The position numbers were made by a program, and so were the translations under genes. Under the pieces are notes generated by a model. It made no database searches. It worked only from the letters and a program-made list of their open reading frames with translations, and was not told where the DNA came from. A DNA stretch of 64,000 bases from JAZDOT01 sp043798355 (GTDB lineage Bacteria; Patescibacteriota; Gracilibacteria; Peribacterales; Peribacteraceae), in the NCBI GenBank assembly GCA_043798355.1, contig JAZDOT010000011.1:53955-117954 (forward strand), written 5' to 3'. This document shows positions 28,108-37,932 of this stretch, piece by piece (within the stretch, counting starts at the first letter, position 1; the number at the start of each line of letters is the position of its first letter).

Positions 28108-30720
28108 ATGACTCCGGAAGCGTTGAACGACGGCCAACGGCGGGGAAACGAACGGCCCAAGGCCGTTCCCGTCGAGGGGAAACAGAAGATCACGACGAAA
28201 GCGGAATTCTACAATGCCATGACGAGGAAACTGAATGAGCGCTATGCGAAGCTCCAGGATATGTATATGGAAACATTGACGGCCATGGAGAAGAGAGAAC
28301 GGGTCCTCCGGGAACGTTCCGATACGGAGGCTGCCGATAAAATTTCGGTGATTCGAAAGTGGCTCGAAACGGGTTGGAAAGAGATCAACCAGCAGATCGA
28401 TGTATCGGAAGCGGCATGGGAGAGTCGAATGAAAGAGGGGAAGGGAGAGCCGACGCTCCTGCAGATCTCGGAGATTCTCTGCAGCAGGAAGCAGGCATTC
28501 GATCGTCTCGAGGACATCATAAAAAAGTACACGTTTCAGCTCGTGGATCCGGCTAGGGTGGCGCAGCCAGCGCGGAAGATTCCGACGACTGCATCACAAA
28601 CGCCCGAGTCCGGCGGTGCCCCCTACTCTTCGGAGATTGATGTCCCATCCGAGCAGGAAAAACAGATGGGGTATCGGCTCTTGAAAAAATGTGACTATGA
28701 CGTTATTGCTCAGCTGCCAGTCGATTTATTGTCGAATTTCGGCGAAGCTTGGGACATTCCTATTGTTGTTGAAGTAGACTCACAGTGCCAAGGCATGGAT
28801 GTCGATATTACCGGAATGGCCCGTAATGTAACACGCCTGGAGGCTCTCAGATTCGTGAAGAGGGAGGTGGAGAAGCGGCCTGTTCGTATGCAGTATAAAG
28901 TCGATGGCAACAGGATTATTGCCACCGTTGTGCCTGACCGGAAAAAGATGGAACAACTGGACCAGATCGACCGGAAAGTGAGTGCTGCCATTGGCCCGGT
29001 CGCTCTCCGGGTCTATCGTGATCAGAAAGACATCGAAGACACGATCAAACAATTGACCGTTCAGCATATCCCCGATTACGAGGGGCTCCTTTCAGATGCG
29101 AAAATACGCGAACGTACTGCGGAGAGGGTACTGCGGTACGTGAGGAATTTTTTCGTCGATGCCGAGGGCCATATGTTTCGTCCGTTTTACAGCGTACCAG
29201 CACAGGGCCTCTTCGGTGACGTGCGTCTGATCCCGGATACACCCGAAACGAGACGTCAACAGGCCGTGTGGGCTGCAGCGTTATTGGAGCGTGCACTCAA
29301 GGGCGCCGATTCTTACGATGAGGTATGTGTGCGTGTGGAGAGGGCAATGCGTTCTTCACCGTTTTTATTGTTGGATATTCCCCAACGGTTCGCGTTTGCA
29401 ACTAGGGCAATGCAAAAATTTCATGCGGAAAACCCGACCATTTTTCCGGCGGGGCATAAGCCTTGGGTGTGGGTGGGGAAAAGAGGAACCACAGGACATA
29501 TGTTCTATTCGCAATCAATGTATGGGGCAAAAATGCCGGACTCTTACGAATCAGAGATCGAGCCCGATATGAGTATCTTCGGAGATGCCACGGATGGAGC
29601 GGCGTCGCCGGGCCCTGCTGCAACACCTGCTTCTCCCGGGCCTGCACCTGCGGAAAAACCTGCAAAGGTTCCAGCAGAACTCAAAGAAACGAAGAAGGAG
29701 GAAATACCGCCTTTCATTCGGGAAATACAGGAGAAGATTCCTCAGCTCACGGTGGCGCATCCTATATCGACCATCAAAAGTTGGAGGGTGAATAGAAAAA
29801 TGGAAAACCAAAAGCTGGTATGGATTACTCCGAAGGACAACGGGACATTTGAGCTCAAGGAAACAACCGGCGATTCCATCCCTCAGCCAACATCGCAACC
29901 GAAGACGTGCGCAGATTTGTCTGCCGTCATTGCGGACATTGGAAAATGGGCGAAAGGGGAGGCGGTCTTTGAGGCACCGGTCCCTGCTCCCGCAGAAGCA
30001 GCGGCTGCAAAAGAAGGCAATGTATTTGATACATTTTATAGTACGTTGAAAAGGTCAGAAGAAGCATACAAACAAGGGGACGCAGCTGAAGGGCATAGGT
30101 TCCTCACTGTAGCTAGAGCACTTTTAGGAAAACTTCCTCCCAGTGAGAGTTCAGGAGAGCGTTCAATCTCTGTGGCGGATTATTATTTGCGTATCTCAGA
30201 GCATGCTGGAACAGAGCGCGCTACGTTGCAGAGAGATGCTCTTCAATTGCTTCAGGAAGCTGCAAATGAGAAGAACGGCTTGGCTGGCATGTCTGCAGCG
30301 CGTTACCTTGCAGCGTTGTACGTTCATGCGAAGTATAGGTCATTCCGCGGGATCCCGAGGGATGTTCAGAAATCTCTCGAATGGCAAAAAAAAGCCATCG
30401 ATATTGTTGAGTCATTGAAGTCTCGTCCAGCAAATAATACACGGACATTCCAAGATTATGCATCGGGATGGATAGATACTTTGCGTAAAGATGTCGCCGA
30501 TGTGATCGATGTCATTGCGCAGAAAGCCGATGCGCCTTCGACAGAGACCGATGCCGTTGAATTATTGCAGAGAATGGAGTGGCTTCAGGCTCGGGGGTGT
30601 AGGCCGAACAATGAATCTCGTCGCTTGTGGGGGGAATTGATCGAAAAACTAGGGAAAACGCCCGGTGGGGAAACCGTGAGGAACATTAGAACCGTCTTCG
30701 GGGTCATGAACGGTGAATAA
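28108..30720 (+). CDS. Large protein with C-terminal Sel1/TPR-like repeats, 870 aa
   Basis: No complete family match. The N-terminal part (about residues 20-150) is a charged helical coiled coil. A middle alpha/beta region (about 170-480) includes repeated short strands (RMQYKVDGNRIIATVV). A Pro/Ala linker (about 500-530) separates a region containing WITPKDNGTFELKETTGD. From about residue 640 the sequence shows Sel1/TPR-like helices (ALQLLQEAANEKNGLAGMSAARYLAALY ... KSLEWQKKAID). These suggest a scaffold for protein contacts. There is no signal peptide or membrane helix. It is co-transcribed with the small helical gene before it and ends 112 bp upstream of rpsL. Confidence 0.65.
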   Translation: MTPEALNDGQRRGNERPKAVPVEGKQKITTKAEFYNAMTRKLNERYAKLQDMYMETLTAMEKRERVLRERSDTEAADKISVIRKWLETGWKEINQQIDVSEAAWESRMKEGKGEPTLLQISEILCSRKQAFDRLEDIIKKYTFQLVDPARVAQPARKIPTTASQTPESGGAPYSSEIDVPSEQEKQMGYRLLKKCDYDVIAQLPVDLLSNFGEAWDIPIVVEVDSQCQGMDVDITGMARNVTRLEALRFVKREVEKRPVRMQYKVDGNRIIATVVPDRKKMEQLDQIDRKVSAAIGPVALRVYRDQKDIEDTIKQLTVQHIPDYEGLLSDAKIRERTAERVLRYVRNFFVDAEGHMFRPFYSVPAQGLFGDVRLIPDTPETRRQQAVWAAALLERALKGADSYDEVCVRVERAMRSSPFLLLDIPQRFAFATRAMQKFHAENPTIFPAGHKPWVWVGKRGTTGHMFYSQSMYGAKMPDSYESEIEPDMSIFGDATDGAASPGPAATPASPGPAPAEKPAKVPAELKETKKEEIPPFIREIQEKIPQLTVAHPISTIKSWRVNRKMENQKLVWITPKDNGTFELKETTGDSIPQPTSQPKTCADLSAVIADIGKWAKGEAVFEAPVPAPAEAAAAKEGNVFDTFYSTLKRSEEAYKQGDAAEGHRFLTVARALLGKLPPSESSGERSISVADYYLRISEHAGTERATLQRDALQLLQEAANEKNGLAGMSAARYLAALYVHAKYRSFRGIPRDVQKSLEWQKKAIDIVESLKSRPANNTRTFQDYASGWIDTLRKDVADVIDVIAQKADAPSTETDAVELLQRMEWLQARGCRPNNESRRLWGELIEKLGKTPGGETVRNIRTVFGVMNGE

Positions 30721-30831
30721 CCGGTATGCCTTGCCGTTAGCGATTCCTCCTGATTTCCTTTACTTCCCCCGCTCCTCCTCTTACCATAGTGCCCTCTCCT
30801 GCCGTTTTTGGGTAGGAAGATCCTCCTTCGT

Positions 30832-31254
30832 ATGCCCACGATTAACCAATTGATTCATCACCCGCGCCGCCAGCGTGTCCGGAAGTCCAAAGCTCCCGCG
30901 CTCCAGTACACGTGGAATGCGCTCAATATGCACGCCGTACCGCTCCCGGCCGGCTCGCCTTTCAAGCGCGGGGTGTGCATCAAGGTCACGACCATGACGC
31001 CGAAGAAACCGAACTCCGCTCTCCGGAAGATCGCCCGCGTACGCCTCGTGAACGGTCACGAAGTGAAGGCCTACATCATGGGCGAGGGCCATAACCTGCA
31101 GGAGCACTCCGTCGTCCTCGTCCGCGGCGGCCGCGTGAAGGACCTCCCGGGCGTGCGCTACCACATCGTCCGCGGTATCCTGGATACCGAAGGCGTTGCG
31201 AACCGCAAGCAGGGCCGCAGCCGTTATGGGGCGAAAAAACCGAAGAAATCATGA
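30832..31254 (+). CDS. rpsL: 30S ribosomal protein S12
   Basis: S12 lines the decoding centre. The 140-residue protein starts MPTINQLIHHPRR and carries the invariant TPKKPNSALRKIARVRL and GEGHNLQEHSVVLVRGGRVKDLPGVRYHIVRG. Between PALQ and KRGVC there is a longer loop (YTWNALNMHAVPLPAGSPF), like the long S12 of Bacillus rather than that of E. coli. Lys residues at the streptomycin-contact TPKKP site are the sensitive type. The start at 30832 is set by the family. It leads the rpsL-rpsG-fusA group. Confidence 0.97.
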   Translation: MPTINQLIHHPRRQRVRKSKAPALQYTWNALNMHAVPLPAGSPFKRGVCIKVTTMTPKKPNSALRKIARVRLVNGHEVKAYIMGEGHNLQEHSVVLVRGGRVKDLPGVRYHIVRGILDTEGVANRKQGRSRYGAKKPKKS

Positions 31255-31264
31255 TTTTCAGATT

Positions 31265-31293
31265 GTAGAGGCGTACCGCCGGTACGCCTCTAC
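31265..31293. repeat. 29-bp perfect palindrome, copy 2, between rpsL and rpsG
   Basis: Arms of 13 bp (GTAGAGGCGTACC and its exact complement) surround GCC. It differs from copy 1 by a compensated C-to-T change in both arms, so base pairing has been conserved. Confidence 0.85.
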
Positions 31294-31319
31294 ATGATTC
31301 ATCCATTCACACTGTTCCT

Positions 31320-31772
31320 ATGCCAACGCCTGTGAAAGCCTACATTCCCAAGGATTCCGACCCCCAGATGGAGAAATTCATCTGCTGCCTGATGCAGCGC
31401 GGGAAGAAGGCGACTGCCCGCAGGATCTTCGCCGACGCACTCGCCATCATCAAGACGCGCACCAAAGAACCGCCAACGGAGATTTTTTCTAAGGCACTCC
31501 TGAATACCACCCCTCTCGTCGAAGTCCGCCCGAAGCGGGTGGGGGGAGCGGTCTACCAGGTTCCGGTGGAGGTCAATCCCCGCCGTCAGCAGGCGCTCTC
31601 TGTCCGTTGGATCATCACGGCGGCGCGCGACCGCAAGGGCATCCCCATGGCGCAGCGCCTCGCCCTCGAGCTCCTGGATGCCTCGGCCGATCAGGGCAAT
31701 GCCGTCAAGAAGAAGCAGGACGTGATCAAGATGGCACAGGCGAATAAGGCCTTTGCACACCTCGCAAAGTAG
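31320..31772 (+). CDS. rpsG: 30S ribosomal protein S7
   Basis: S7 nucleates assembly of the 30S head. The 150-residue protein has the family core: DPQMEKFICCLMQRGKKATARRIFADAL, NTTPLVEVRPKRVGGAVYQVPVEV, and the conserved RRQQALSVRWII and MAQRLALELLDA. It ends QANKAFAHLAK. It lies 65 bp after rpsL, separated by a 29-bp palindrome. A second, silent-diverged copy of its last 11 codons lies about 100 bp downstream at 31869-31904. Confidence 0.97.
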   Translation: MPTPVKAYIPKDSDPQMEKFICCLMQRGKKATARRIFADALAIIKTRTKEPPTEIFSKALLNTTPLVEVRPKRVGGAVYQVPVEVNPRRQQALSVRWIITAARDRKGIPMAQRLALELLDASADQGNAVKKKQDVIKMAQANKAFAHLAK

Positions 31773-31843
31773 TTACTCGAATGTCTTCTCTCTGTCATCG
31801 ACTGCGCCACCGCGGCGGAGTGCAGCGAAGACGGGTGGCTCAG

Positions 31844-31869
31844 GCCACGTCGTTTGCGAACGACGTGGC
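31844..31869. repeat. Perfect 11-bp-stem hairpin after rpsG
   Basis: GCCACGTCGTT-TGCG-AACGACGTGGC. Its last base touches the start of the rpsG relic. No U-run follows, so a terminator role is uncertain. Confidence 0.7.
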
Positions 31870-31904
31870 AGGCAAACAAAGCGTTTGCACACTTGGCCAA
31901 GTAA
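31869..31904 (+). pseudogene. Relic of an rpsG 3' end
   Basis: The frame reads QANKAFAHLAK then a stop, identical to the last 11 residues of the intact rpsG. Codons differ at seven of these 11 positions, and the stop codon also differs, all silently (GCA/GCG, AAC/AAT, AAA/AAG, GCG/GCC, TTG/CTC, GCC/GCA, TAA/TAG). This looks like the end of a diverged but once functional rpsG left after allelic replacement or insertion. Confidence 0.75.
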
Positions 31905-31959
31905 CTTCATGGTTTCGCCATTGTTAAACGATTGTTTGAGCTACCGCGGCGGAGCCGCA

Positions 31960-32547
31960 TCAGGAGCCATCACCGACCAATTGTTGCAAACTTTTTTTAT
32001 TCGCAGCTCGCAAAGCCGCAGCTTGTGATTCTCTTTCCCTATCACGGCCATTCGCTTTCTCCGCCCACATATCTGCCATATTATTTGTGCTATGCGGAGA
32101 AAAAGGACATTCGCCTGATTGTACCTGTACATCATAATAATCATTGTATCCAAAGAGAGAAAACATTTTCTGCGCTTGTTCTGTGAGAATGAACGTGACA
32201 GGACACCCCGCCTGATTCTCGCCTGATTCCGGCGTGCCAGCCTTTCTATCGTGTACATGCAAGATCCTGTCGAGGGCTCTCATCACATCATTGATCTCCG
32301 ATGCGACGGTCGGAAACATGCGAAGGTCAATCACGAGGTTCTGAGGAGATTGCTTTGCTACTTCCGTGATGTCTGCAATTAATCTTCGGACGTCCTGCGG
32401 TCCAAATCGTTCTCTCATTTCAGGATTTTTTGCGACGATTACCAAATTTCCGTTCTTACGATCCGTCTCTACCAATTCATCGACTGGGGGGATGACCCCC
32501 TGGTTGTCGGTTACCGTGCCCTCTGTTGGTTCCCCTCTGTTCTGCAC
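31960..32547 (-). CDS. STAS-domain-like protein
   Basis: The 195-residue protein has a central alpha/beta region resembling a STAS (anti-sigma factor antagonist) domain: GNLVIVAKNPEMRERFG, NLVIDLRMFPTVASEINDVMRALDRI, then CPVTFILTEQAQKMFSLFGYNDYYDV. In STAS proteins the DLxxxxxxDS loop holds a phosphorylated Ser. Here the loop reads DLRMFPTVASE, so phosphorylation is uncertain. The start is a GTG at 32547; AGGGAGG lies immediately before it. It is the only reverse gene inside the rpsL-rpsG-fusA block and breaks that operon. No partner anti-sigma factor is visible. Confidence 0.6.
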   Translation of the reverse strand: MQNRGEPTEGTVTDNQGVIPPVDELVETDRKNGNLVIVAKNPEMRERFGPQDVRRLIADITEVAKQSPQNLVIDLRMFPTVASEINDVMRALDRILHVHDRKAGTPESGENQAGCPVTFILTEQAQKMFSLFGYNDYYDVQVQSGECPFSPHSTNNMADMWAEKANGRDRERESQAAALRAANKKSLQQLVGDGS

Positions 32548-32880
32548 CTCCCTATCCTTGTACTTTTTTCAATGTAAAGCAAAGTAGAGTATAGAGATCC
32601 TCTCTACGAATGATATTTTGCTTTTGGGATGCGCAAAAACCGATGCAGACAATGTTCCGTTACTGATGCGGTAGCCGTCCTTGTGCCTCCGGTGGCGTCT
32701 CACAATCAGACCATCTTTTCGTTTGCCCCCTTTTGTCGCATTCCCTATAATTCTTGCGCATTTTTTGGATGCAACCGCATCCGATGAAAGGATGCGTTTT
32801 AATAGAAGCTCATAGCTCAAGCTGAAGAAAAGCTAAAAAGCTACAAGCTACAAGCTAAGAAGCTCTTCCCTTCCCTCTCC
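32548..32880. other. Intergenic region upstream of fusA
   Basis: The 333-bp stretch contains a hairpin GCATCC-N7-GGATGC region (about 32765-32800) and, just before fusA, tandem AGCTACA/AGCTAAA words (about 32810-32862). An 83-codon reverse frame is present but has no supporting signal. No -10 box is convincing for fusA. Confidence 0.4.
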
Positions 32881-34983
<2,103 letters not shown>

Positions 34984-34984
34984 T

Positions 34985-35012
34985 AGGGTTAGGATTAGGG
35001 TTAGGATTAGGA
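34985..35012. repeat. Hexamer array directly after fusA
   Basis: Alternating AGGGTT and AGGATT units (four to five copies) begin one base after the fusA stop codon. It is the variant form closest to the TTAGGG telomere repeat. Confidence 0.8.
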
Positions 35013-35067
35013 CAGCAGCAGCCGCCTGTGGTGAGCGTAGCCGAACCATTCCAGCTGCGGTTCTCAT
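35012..35067. repeat. Short dispersed CAGCAGCC...GGCTGCGG-type element
   Basis: CAGCAGCAGCCGCCTG ... CCAGCTGCGGTTC. Similar elements lie at about 17102-17131 (GAGCAGCCGTTCCTGGCTGCGG) and 51650-51678 (CAGCAGTCCTTCGTGGCTGCGG), each forming a small CAGCC/GGCTG hairpin. Confidence 0.5.
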
Positions 35068-35069
35068 GA

Positions 35070-35282
35070 ATCGCCTCACCCCCCTGCCCCCACTCCGACC
35101 CCTCCCTCTTACCCCCGCGTGCTTGACCTCACCCCCAACCCCTCTCCTTTGCGAAGGAGAGGGGAGTTGTATGTGTTCTTTGCCTTCGCGAAGAAAAAAA
35201 TCACAACACACAAAACAGCTCCCTTCTCCTCCGCGGAGGAGAAGGGGTGGGGATGAGGTCGGAGAGGGGTCGGGGGTGAGGC
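35070..35282. repeat. Large GC-rich inverted repeat upstream of the first YerC-like gene
   Basis: Arms of about 80-90 nt, rich in CCTCACCCCC / GGGGGTGAGG, enclose two smaller hairpins (CCTCTCCTTTGCGAAGGAGAGG and CTTCTCCTCCGCGGAGGAGAAG). The right end GGAGAGGGGTCGGGGGTGAGG matches the 3' part of the two repeats inside carA. Confidence 0.75.
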
Positions 35283-35316
35283 AAAAAATCTCCCAATTTT
35301 CCTCTTTACAACCCCT

Positions 35317-35342
35317 GTACCACTGTGCTAAAACATTGGTAC
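35317..35342 (+). promoter_or_regulatory. Candidate operator upstream of the first YerC/HisR-like gene
   Basis: GTACCA (35317-35322) and TGGTAC (35337-35342) form an inverted repeat. The left half-site with its flank, GTACCACT, recurs exactly at 37919-37926, just before hisG. The centre TAAAACATTG recurs at 37443-37452, between hisS and the second regulator. This is a candidate autoregulatory and his-operon site. Confidence 0.45.
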
Positions 35343-35372
35343 AAGCTTTTATTCTGTTCTTGCTCCCTAGCC

Positions 35373-35789
35373 ATGAAGCCTCGATTCACCGAAGACAGTT
35401 GGCGTAAAGAACCCCAGTTCCTTGCTCTTGTGAAGGCCCTCACCTCCATCCAGTCTGAGGATGCTATGGCAGCATTTCTTCGTGACATTGCAACCCTGGC
35501 GGAGATGCAGGCTTTGAGTGAGAGATTGGAGGTGGCAAAACAGCTCTCAAGGGGCCTCAGTTATCGGCAGGTTGCCAAGAATACGGGGGCCAGCACCACG
35601 ACCGTCACACGCGTGGCGTCTTTCATTGAAAACGGTGCGGGAGGCTATCGTTCCTACCTGAATACCCATCGGCACCATCGTCTCATTCCCGCGTCCCAGA
35701 ACGCATCTGCTGTGCATTCTGAGGCCCGTGGGGAACGGACGGCATCGGTGCTGCAGGGCTACCTCCAGAGGACTCAGAAGAAGGAATAA
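35373..35789 (+). CDS. TrpR/YerC-family transcriptional regulator, copy 1
   Basis: The 138-residue protein matches the YerC/YecD branch of the TrpR family. It has FLRDIATLAEMQALSERLEVAKQL (about residues 32-55), then the helix-turn-helix SYRQVAKNTGASTTTVTRV. The start at 35373 excludes an upstream hydrophobic frame. YerC/HisR-type regulators have been predicted to control histidine genes in Gram-positive bacteria. Here the gene sits next to hisS and the his operon, which supports that role by context. The C-terminal tail after GGYRSYL is longer than usual and diverged. Terminator at 35809-35844. Confidence 0.88.
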   Translation: MKPRFTEDSWRKEPQFLALVKALTSIQSEDAMAAFLRDIATLAEMQALSERLEVAKQLSRGLSYRQVAKNTGASTTTVTRVASFIENGAGGYRSYLNTHRHHRLIPASQNASAVHSEARGERTASVLQGYLQRTQKKE

Positions 35790-35808
35790 GCCTGCACCCG
35801 GGATCGTC

Positions 35809-35844
35809 CCTTCCCCGCTGGTAGCGGGGGAGGCTCTTTTGTTT
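35809..35844 (+). terminator. Intrinsic terminator of YerC copy 1
   Basis: CCTTCCCCGCT-GGT-AGCGGGGGAGG (one T-G wobble), followed by CTCTTTTGTTT. Confidence 0.8.
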
Positions 35845-36039
35845 GCCGTTCGGCAGGCATTCCGCCTCATGCGGTTCCCAAATCGGGAGGAGCAGCTCGT
35901 CCCTTCATATCACCTGAGGTGCGTAATGAGCGGGGAGCCGGATCATTATTGGTACGATCCTTACTAGTTCCAAGGAAAAAGGTGGGCGATATAACCCATT
36001 CAATTCGCCGTATCTTGTCGAAATACAAATTCTTTCCGT

Positions 36040-37419
36040 TTATGCTGTAAAGTTTCCTGACTTCTTCAATGAAGGAGCCAACTCAGACAGCTTGATAGAC
36101 ACATCATTGTTCGCACAAAAGTCGCGAACGGAGCATACCTCCTCGGCTTTTCGCTTTTCATCAAGATAGATCCCGAACGGGATGCCTTTCCGCAAAGCAT
36201 ATTTCGTCTGTTTTTCAATCTTGTGCGCCTCGGGGTACACCTCTGTCTTGATTCCTGCTCTGCGGAGTTCCGCCGCGAGGCGGAAGTAGTCTGCATTCAA
36301 AATGGGATCCATCTGGAACACAATGGCCTGCGAGGGGGAAGAAGATGCTGGCTTCACGATTCCTCCTTCGATGAGCGCGAACAACAACCTTGTAAGCCCG
36401 ATGGAGATGCCGACGCCGGGGAGCTTCCTGTCGATGAAGTGGCTTGCCAAGTCGTCGTACCGTCCTCCGGAGCAAATGCTGCCGATTTCAGGATTCTTGA
36501 GAAGCATCGTTTCGTAGACGGTTCCCGTGTAGTAGTCCAACCCACGGGCGATCCCCAGATCGACGATGCACGCTTCCTCCGGGACTCCCAGCGCCCGCAC
36601 AAATTGCATGACTTCTTGCAGTTCCGCCGCACCTTGTGCAAAGAGAGCGCCATAGTCACGAGAAGTTAGCCAGGACACGAGATGATCCGTATCCCCCTTT
36701 TTCGTGAGGACTTCAATGAGAGAATCCGCTTGCAAAGGGGAAATCTTCGCATCCGACATGAGCATGTGCTTCACTTCTGCCATGCCGATCTTGGATGCCC
36801 TATCGATGATGTTCAGCGTACTCTGTCCCCGCATCTCTCCCTCGGGGGTATAGGTGAGGGGAATGCGCATGTGCTCGAGAAGACCGGAGAGGATGCGACG
36901 ATTGTTGATGCGGATTTGGAACGGGCCGATCGCCATCTCCGAGAAGAGCCCGTAGATAACGGCCGGAATTTCTGCGTCGTTCAGGAGTCCGAGTTCCCCA
37001 TCCCCGATCACATCGATATCCGCTTGGTAGAACTCCCTGAACCTCCCTTTCTGCGCCCGCTCGCCGCGCCAGACTTTTTGGATCTGATAGCGGCGGAATG
37101 GGAAAGCGATCTTGCCGTAGTTCTGCGCAACAAACCGTGCTAAAGGCACCGTGACATCAAAGTGCAGTGCCAATCCACCAGTCTCGCCCACGGCCTGATC
37201 TGCCCGCTCTAGAAGCTGCAGCCCATAGATCAGCTTTGTATTCTCTCCTGCCTTCGCAAGGAGGGCTTCTTCGCGTTCCACGGCAGCCGTTTCTATGGGA
37301 GTGAAACCATAGAGCTCAAAATGCTTCACGATGATTTTCTTCATGCGCTCCAGCACAATCTGCTCCTCGGGGAGGAACTCTTTGAAGCCTGAGATAGGGC
37401 GTATTTCCAGCTTTGGCAT
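36040..37419 (-). CDS. hisS: Histidyl-tRNA synthetase
   Basis: HisRS charges tRNA-His. The 459-residue class II synthetase has motif 1 (GFKEFLPEEQ, FELYGFTPIETAAVE), motif 2 (FPFRRYQIQKVWRGERAQKGRFREFYQADIDVIG), and the histidine-specific RGLDYYTGTVYE and SGGRYDDL. Motif 3 (PGVGISIGLTRL) and the anticodon domain (KTEVYPEAHKIEKQTKYA) follow. The start at 37419 (MPKLEIRPISG) is preferred to upstream ATGs. It is divergent from the second YerC-like regulator, 67 bp away, and lies between two such regulators, so it may share their control. Confidence 0.97.
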   Translation of the reverse strand: MPKLEIRPISGFKEFLPEEQIVLERMKKIIVKHFELYGFTPIETAAVEREEALLAKAGENTKLIYGLQLLERADQAVGETGGLALHFDVTVPLARFVAQNYGKIAFPFRRYQIQKVWRGERAQKGRFREFYQADIDVIGDGELGLLNDAEIPAVIYGLFSEMAIGPFQIRINNRRILSGLLEHMRIPLTYTPEGEMRGQSTLNIIDRASKIGMAEVKHMLMSDAKISPLQADSLIEVLTKKGDTDHLVSWLTSRDYGALFAQGAAELQEVMQFVRALGVPEEACIVDLGIARGLDYYTGTVYETMLLKNPEIGSICSGGRYDDLASHFIDRKLPGVGISIGLTRLLFALIEGGIVKPASSSPSQAIVFQMDPILNADYFRLAAELRRAGIKTEVYPEAHKIEKQTKYALRKGIPFGIYLDEKRKAEEVCSVRDFCANNDVSIKLSELAPSLKKSGNFTA

Positions 37420-37448
37420 GCGGAAAGATGTATTATTACGATAAAACA

Positions 37449-37477
37449 TTGACACACTACTACCGGAGGATTACGAT
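37449..37477 (+). promoter_or_regulatory. Promoter of YerC copy 2
   Basis: TTGACA (37449-37454), 17 bp, TACGAT (37472-37477). Transcription would start about 3 nt before the ATG at 37487. The TAAAACATTG word shared with the 35317-35342 region overlaps the -35. Confidence 0.65.
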
Positions 37478-37486
37478 GTCAACGTC

Positions 37487-37870
37487 ATGAAGAAAAGCTT
37501 CACGGATTCCAACTGGCGCAGAGATCCTTGGTTCATGGCCCTCTGCAAAGCATTCACCTCCTGCAAGACGGAGCGCGAAACCGCAGAACTTCTTCGTGAC
37601 GTTGGCACACTCTCCGAACTCCTCGAATGGAGCGGACGTCTCGAAATTGCGCGGAGAATCAAGAACAGCGAACCGTATCGAGAAATCACAGAGGCAACGG
37701 GTGCGAGTACGACAACCGTGACGCGCGTCGGGTCTTTTCTGAAGGGCAAATATGGCGGATATCGCCGTGCTCTTGAGGTGCTCCATCATCATACTTCGCA
37801 TCCTCGGATGGTTCGCCATCACGGGGATGCTTCAACCCGTGAGGAGAGGCTGGTGCCGGTGTCTCGATAA
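37487..37870 (+). CDS. TrpR/YerC-family transcriptional regulator, copy 2
   Basis: The 127-residue protein is a diverged paralogue of the gene at 35373. Shared features are DSNWRRDPWFMALCKAFTSCKTE, LLRDVGTLSELLEWSGRLEIARRI and the helix-turn-helix PYREITEATGASTTTVTRVGSFLKG with GGYRRAL. Only the helix-turn-helix core (TGASTTTVTRV) is strictly conserved, so both may bind related sites. It precedes hisG by 62 bp, with a terminator-like hairpin between (37888-37917), and is divergent from hisS. A role as repressor of histidine genes is inferred from context. Confidence 0.88.
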   Translation: MKKSFTDSNWRRDPWFMALCKAFTSCKTERETAELLRDVGTLSELLEWSGRLEIARRIKNSEPYREITEATGASTTTVTRVGSFLKGKYGGYRRALEVLHHHTSHPRMVRHHGDASTREERLVPVSR

Positions 37871-37887
37871 CTTATGCAATCGACACC

Positions 37888-37917
37888 AACCCCTCCTCGC
37901 GAGAGGGGGTTTTATTT
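37888..37917 (+). terminator. Terminator or attenuator between YerC copy 2 and hisG
   Basis: AACCCCTCCTC-GC-GAGAGGGGGTT forms a stem of about 11 bp with two mismatches, followed by TTATTT. GTACCACT lies a few bases beyond, just before the hisG ATG. Confidence 0.65.
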
Positions 37918-37932
37918 CGTACCACTCGCATC

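Noticed and set aside
32569..32820. 83-codon reverse frame upstream of fusA
   Set aside because: No promoter, no recognisable features, and it is composed largely of hairpin and word-repeat DNA.
35838..35967. Open stretch VRQAFRLMRFPNREEQ... after YerC copy 1 as a gene or hisB relic
   Set aside because: Only RQAFR matches the HisB C-terminus, too short to support; no start signal of its own.
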